Made by a program: the position numbers and the translations under genes. This document shows, piece by piece, positions 1 through 2,743 of a stretch of DNA of 5,693 nt (position 1 is its first letter; each line of letters opens with the position of its first letter). This stretch comes from JAHEDH01 sp965364515 (GTDB taxonomy: Bacteria > Actinomycetota > Acidimicrobiia > Spongiisociales > ZC4RG35), in the NCBI GenBank assembly GCA_965364515.1, contig CBDTXZ010000191.1, forward strand, positions 1 through 5,693, in the 5' to 3' direction. The notes beneath the pieces were generated by a model, which saw nothing but the letters and a program-made list of their open reading frames with translations, did not search any database and was not told where the DNA came from.

Positions 1-604
<604 letters not shown>

Positions 605-622
605 TGGTCTCTTTCTGGATCA

Positions 623-649
623 GGTCGTGAATCCAACAATCCCACGACC
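623..649 (-). promoter_or_regulatory. Hairpin in the rpsG-fusA spacer
   Basis: In the transcript, GGTCGTG (649-643) can pair with CACGACC (629-623), a perfect 7-bp stem. The 13-base loop holds a direct repeat, GGATT-GTT-GGATT. It lies 18 bases before the fusA start and just upstream of the weak fusA ribosome binding site. There is no T-tract after it, so it does not look like a terminator. It could tune fusA translation or mRNA processing; that role is inference from position only. Confidence 0.4.
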
Positions 650-691
650 GCGATGGAAGTGGGACTGCCGGGCGTCAGAACGTTGGGTGGA

Positions 692-1159
692 CTACCAGCG
701 GTAGTGGGCGAAGGCCCGGTTCGACTCCGCCATCTTGTGGATGTCCTCTTTCCGCTTGACCGCCGCACCTGAGTTGTTGGACGCATCCATGATCTCGTTG
801 GCGAGACGCATGGCCATCTGGGGCTCGCGGCGCTTGCGGGCGAAGTTGACGAGCCAGCGCACTGCGAGTGTGTTGGAGCGGCGCGGCGACACCTCGATGG
901 GGACCTGATAGGAAGATCCACCGACACGACGGGAGCGGACCTCGACCTGCGGACGAATGTTCTCGACCGCACGCTTGAGCACGATGGTCGGGTCCTGGTT
1001 GACCCTCCGTTCGACGATCTCGAGTGCGTCGTAGACGATCTTGCGGGCAGTGTCCTTCTTGCCGGCCAGGAGAACCTTGTTGATCACTTGGCTGACGAGG
1101 ACGCTCTTGAATACGGGGTCCGGCTCGATTCGGCGCTTCTGTGCTGGGGCGCGACGCAT
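692..1159 (-). CDS. rpsG: 30S ribosomal protein S7
   Basis: Primary 16S rRNA-binding protein that nucleates assembly of the 30S head and lines the E site near the mRNA exit. The product is 155 residues, against 156 in most bacteria. Family hallmarks are the basic N-terminus (MRRAPAQKRR), EVRSRRVGGSSYQVP (73-87), the RWLVNFARKRRE helix (101-112) and the C-terminal HKMAESNRAFAHYRW. The reading frame stays open further upstream into rpsL, but ATG at 1159-1157 is chosen because it gives the correct S7 N-terminus and has AAGGA 8 bases upstream. That ribosome binding site lies inside the end of rpsL, and only one base separates the rpsL stop from this start, so translation is probably coupled to rpsL. 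In E. coli, S7 represses the operon by binding a roughly 100-base rpsL-rpsG spacer; no such spacer exists here. Confidence 0.98.
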   Translation of the reverse strand: MRRAPAQKRRIEPDPVFKSVLVSQVINKVLLAGKKDTARKIVYDALEIVERRVNQDPTIVLKRAVENIRPQVEVRSRRVGGSSYQVPIEVSPRRSNTLAVRWLVNFARKRREPQMAMRLANEIMDASNNSGAAVKRKEDIHKMAESNRAFAHYRW

Positions 1160-1160
1160 G

Positions 1161-1532
1161 TCAGGATTCCTTCTTCGTTCCGTAGCGGGAGCGAGCCTGC
1201 TTGCGGTTCTGGACGGATGCGGCATCGAGGGCGCCGCGAACGACCTTGTAGCGAACGCCCGGCAGGTCACGCACACGACCGCCGCGGACGAGCACGATGC
1301 TGTGCTCCTGGAGATTGTGGCCTTCCCCGGGGATGTAGGCGGTCACTTCCATGCCGGAGGAGAGTCGCACGCGGCAGACCTTGCGGAGTGCAGAGTTCGG
1401 CTTCTTGGGGCTCACCGTATAGACACGGGTGCACACACCGCGACGCTGCGGTGCACCGGCGAGACCAGCGGTCTTGACCTTCTTCTTCTTCTTTTTCCGG
1501 CCATCGCGGACGAGCTGCTGGATCGTCGGCAA
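1161..1532 (-). CDS. rpsL: 30S ribosomal protein S12 (TTG start, Arg at position 88)
   Basis: Decoding-centre protein of the small subunit, important for tRNA selection accuracy and the main protein determinant of streptomycin response. The product is 123 residues, about the family norm of 124. Visible hallmarks: PTIQQLVR (2-9), PQRRGVCTRVYT (28-39), PKKPNSALRKVCRV (42-55), AYIPGEGHNLQEHS (65-78) and the C-terminal RKQARSRYG. The start is called at TTG (1532-1530): it places the conserved PTIQQLV right after the initiator and has AGGAG 6 bases upstream. An in-frame ATG at 1550-1548 would add six residues but has no ribosome binding site. Lys43 is the wild-type residue. Residue 88, normally Lys, is Arg (codon CGT at 1271-1269). 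Asp89, the RimO methylthiolation site in E. coli, is present. Residues 13-18 are six consecutive lysines, more basic than the usual segment. First gene of the str operon. Confidence 0.97.
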   Translation of the reverse strand: MPTIQQLVRDGRKKKKKKVKTAGLAGAPQRRGVCTRVYTVSPKKPNSALRKVCRVRLSSGMEVTAYIPGEGHNLQEHSIVLVRGGRVRDLPGVRYKVVRGALDAASVQNRKQARSRYGTKKES

Positions 1533-1538
1533 AACGTT

Positions 1539-1543
1539 CTCCT
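1539..1543 (-). promoter_or_regulatory. rpsL ribosome binding site (decides the TTG start)
   Basis: AGGAG on the minus strand (1543-1539), followed by the 6-base spacer AACGTT and then TTG at 1532. This is the best Shine-Dalgarno match in the str operon, and its spacing fits the TTG only. It lies downstream of the alternative ATG at 1550, which argues against that ATG. Confidence 0.8.
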
Positions 1544-1552
1544 GACGCATGC

Positions 1553-1619
1553 GAGCAGCACGATGTTCGTGCCACTCTGAGTTCTCAGTGGTCTCCGCTC
1601 CCCAGACACACCGCTGCTC
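1553..1619 (-). promoter_or_regulatory. Structured 5' leader of rpsL mRNA
   Basis: Just before the rpsL ribosome binding site the leader RNA can form several stems. GAGCAGC (1619-1613) pairs with GCTGCTC (1559-1553), closing a domain of about 67 bases. Within it, CCACT (1591-1587) pairs with AGTGG (1576-1572). GCACGA (1572-1567) pairs with TCGTGC (1563-1558) as a 6-bp stem with an ACA loop. The last stem shares bases 1559-1558 with the closing stem and base 1572 with the middle one, so they compete. This is compatible with a switch or autoregulatory site, but no known riboswitch or ribosomal-protein leader was recognised. The stems are direct observations; function is inference. Confidence 0.4.
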
Positions 1620-1684
1620 AGAGCGACTCATCGAGAGAGAGGGAAGTAGCTCTGCGCAGCATTGCAACAGACCTACGAGTGAGC

Positions 1685-1713
1685 AGTATATGACACACCG
1701 TGTTTCCGGTCAA
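1685..1713 (-). promoter_or_regulatory. Promoter of the str operon (rpsL-rpsG-fusA)
   Basis: On the minus strand TTGACC (1713-1708) is followed by exactly 17 bases and TATACT (1690-1685), one mismatch in each element from the housekeeping sigma-70/SigA consensus. Transcription should begin near 1680-1676, giving a leader of about 145 bases before the rpsL TTG. It lies about 43 bases after the response-regulator stop and faces rpsL, as expected for a strong ribosomal-protein promoter. Confidence 0.8.
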
Positions 1714-1756
1714 AACGCCTGCGGCACGCCACACGTGGAATGGAGAAGGTCGACCG

Positions 1757-2353
1757 TTACCCGTCGTTCTCCATGTCGCGAACGGTGCGATCCAGGGTAC
1801 GTTCTCGCAGCTCCGTCCGGAGCGCAGCGAGTTGCTCTTGGAAGACCGGGTCGCTCAGCCGCCGGTAGGCAGTGCGCTCGGACATCCCGGCAGCCTTGGC
1901 GGCGTCTCGGATGGTCATTCCCCGCGACAGCGCCACCTGCAACGTCAGTTCCTTGCCGCCGGGCTTCGGATCCGGGGGCCCCGGTCGGGCCCGATGGCGC
2001 CGGACTCCGTATCGGAGGGTGCGGCTGAAGGAGTCACCACGCACCTCGCGCTTCAGAACGAAACCCGCCGCCCCGGCTTCGAGTGCGGCGTCGTCGACCT
2101 CTTGCGACTCGACACCGGTGACGATGAAGACCGGGAGGTCCGGACGGGCCTGGCGGGCATGGTCGAGGAATTCGAGTCCGGTGCGAACACCGAGAAGCTG
2201 GTCGACCAGAACAGCGTCGAACGCGCCGCTCTCGATCAGTTCGATGCCGGCCTGGAACCCGTCTGCCCACACGATGCGTATGCCGAACCCGTCGAGTTCA
2301 CGTCGAATGAGTTCGGCATCGTCGGCGTCGTCGTCGATCAGGAGGACGTTCAC
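1757..2353 (-). CDS. Orphan response regulator: receiver domain plus homeodomain-like helix-turn-helix
   Basis: Probable phosphorylation-controlled DNA-binding regulator, 198 residues, cytosolic. Residues 1-120 form a receiver domain: acidic pocket D7-D8-D9, phosphoacceptor D51 (AVLVDQLLG), conserved T79 (VFIVTG) and K101 (GFVLKREV). All catalytic residues are present, so phosphorylation is plausible. A proline-rich linker (about 121-134) leads to a C-terminal helix-turn-helix, TIRDAAKAAGMSERTAYRRL (147-166), followed by a charged helix. This output domain is not OmpR-, NarL- or Fis-like; its wording recalls the homeodomain-like fold of phage terminase small subunits and resolvase-type proteins. 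The start is GTG (2353-2351): an in-frame stop lies 10 codons upstream and there is no better start between. No Shine-Dalgarno is visible. No histidine kinase is in the window. It sits alone between the rpoC terminator and the str promoter. The receiver call is strong; targets are unknown. Confidence 0.88.
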   Translation of the reverse strand: MNVLLIDDDADDAELIRRELDGFGIRIVWADGFQAGIELIESGAFDAVLVDQLLGVRTGLEFLDHARQARPDLPVFIVTGVESQEVDDAALEAGAAGFVLKREVRGDSFSRTLRYGVRRHRARPGPPDPKPGGKELTLQVALSRGMTIRDAAKAAGMSERTAYRRLSDPVFQEQLAALRTELRERTLDRTVRDMENDG

Positions 2354-2366
2354 CGGGGCGACTGTA
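2354..2366 (-). promoter_or_regulatory. Likely leaderless promoter (-10 element) of the response regulator
   Basis: TACAGT (2366-2361, matching TAnnnT) is followed by 7 bases and then the GTG start. That spacing would place transcription start on the G of GTG, giving a leaderless mRNA, common in actinobacteria and consistent with the missing Shine-Dalgarno. The hexamer 17 bases upstream (CCTACC) is a poor -35. A perfect TTGACA occurs at 2414-2409 but is too far upstream to pair with this -10. Confidence 0.45.
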
Positions 2367-2432
2367 GCTGGCAGGTTCTGTCAGGTAGGCGGCAGGATGG
2401 CTTGCGCTTGTCAAAGCCTGCCAAAGAACTAG

Positions 2433-2450
2433 TCCCTCCTTGCGGAGGGA
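2433..2450. repeat. Perfect 7-bp inverted repeat
   Basis: TCCCTCC (2433-2439), loop TTGC, GGAGGGA (2444-2450). It is symmetric, so it forms a hairpin in RNA from either strand, and it hides a Shine-Dalgarno-like GGAGG. No T-tract follows on the minus strand, so it is a poor terminator. It lies about 80 bases upstream of the response regulator and might be an operator or an RNA element. Confidence 0.4.
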
Positions 2451-2591
2451 AATGATCTGCCCAGGTTTGTGTAACGGCGGAGATCCCGTGCAACCATGTC
2501 GATGGCTATCGGGAGGGCCGCAAGGTGCTCCTCGAGGTTGCTTCGATGGGAATCCCGATGTCTGCGCTGTCGGTCCCCTCGGAGCACATGG

Positions 2592-2620
2592 ACGGCCGGG
2601 CCTTCGGGCCCGGCCGTTTC
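2592..2620 (+). terminator. Terminator-like UUCG hairpin facing the plus strand
   Basis: ACGGCCGGGCC (2592-2602), loop TTCG, GGCCCGGCCGT (2607-2617), then TTTC. The stem is a perfect 11 bp closed as C(UUCG)G, the extra-stable tetraloop, and the T-run follows on the plus strand only; read on the minus strand the loop is CGAA with no T-tract. It would therefore stop rightward transcription, opposite to every gene here. It could block antisense transcription into rpoC, end a small plus-strand RNA, or act as a second bidirectional barrier behind rpoC. Confidence 0.55.
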
Positions 2621-2680
2621 GTATGTTCGCCTCTCGATCCGGATGGGGTGGTTGGGTAGATTCGGTGGTGCGCAGACATC

Positions 2681-2716
2681 GAAGAAGGCCGGGACCTCTC
2701 GGCTCCGGCCTTCTTC
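2681..2716 (-). terminator. Intrinsic terminator of rpoC
   Basis: GAAGAAGGCCGG (2716-2705 on the minus strand) pairs perfectly with CCGGCCTTCTTC (2692-2681), a 12-bp stem. After one mismatch the stem continues for three more pairs to a GAGA (GNRA) tetraloop, which forms only in the minus-strand RNA. The 3' arm is U-rich (TTCTTC) though no pure T-run follows, as is common in high-GC bacteria. It starts 23 bases after the rpoC stop, so it probably ends the rpoBC transcript. Confidence 0.8.
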
Positions 2717-2728
2717 AGTGCATCGATT

Positions 2729-2743
2729 GTGACCTGAGGTCAC
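2729..2743. repeat. Palindrome GTGACCTGAGGTCAC across the rpoC stop codon
   Basis: GTGACCT and AGGTCAC are perfect 7-base inverted arms around a single central G; the rpoC TGA stop (2742-2740) lies inside the right arm. As DNA it looks like a dimeric protein-binding site; as RNA it gives a 6-bp hairpin with a 3-base loop. It is separate from the terminator that follows. No function can be assigned. Confidence 0.4.

Larger units (their letters stand above)
2354..2739. other. Intergenic region between rpoC and the response regulator
   Basis: This 386-base stretch holds no gene I can firmly support. From right to left it contains the rpoC terminator (2681-2716), a 12-bp inverted repeat with arms 2556-2567 and 2670-2681, a GC-rich UUCG hairpin (2592-2617), the hairpin at 2433-2450 and the regulator promoter. 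A short plus-strand frame at 2501-2656 shows high GC at codon third positions and is discussed as a weak small-ORF candidate. Long open frames covering this stretch and running into rpoC are antisense shadows. Confidence 0.6.

Noticed and set aside
1160..1276. Upstream extension of rpsG to an ATG at 1276
   Set aside because: The added residues are rpsL read out of frame; S7 begins at MRRAPAQKRR with a proper ribosome binding site.
1479..1500. Programmed frameshift site in the S12 lysine run
   Set aside because: Only five consecutive A precede the G, so the heptamer A-AAA-AAG is absent, and the zero frame gives a complete S12.
1533..1667. Longer S12 starting at 1667 or 1550
   Set aside because: The codons before TTG1532 do not resemble S12, cover the Shine-Dalgarno, and the 1667 start lies at the extreme 5' end of the predicted leader.
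1718..1756. Terminator after the response regulator
   Set aside because: Only a short CCACGTGTGG dyad is present with no T-run next to it; I cannot support a terminator.
1700..2455. 251-codon plus-strand frame opposite the response regulator
   Set aside because: The minus-strand frame has a full receiver domain with all key residues; this one is its antisense shadow.
2506..2589. 27-codon minus-strand ORF (MCSEGTDSADIG...) in the spacer
   Set aside because: No ribosome binding site; its start abuts the GC hairpin and it has no resemblance to a known small protein.
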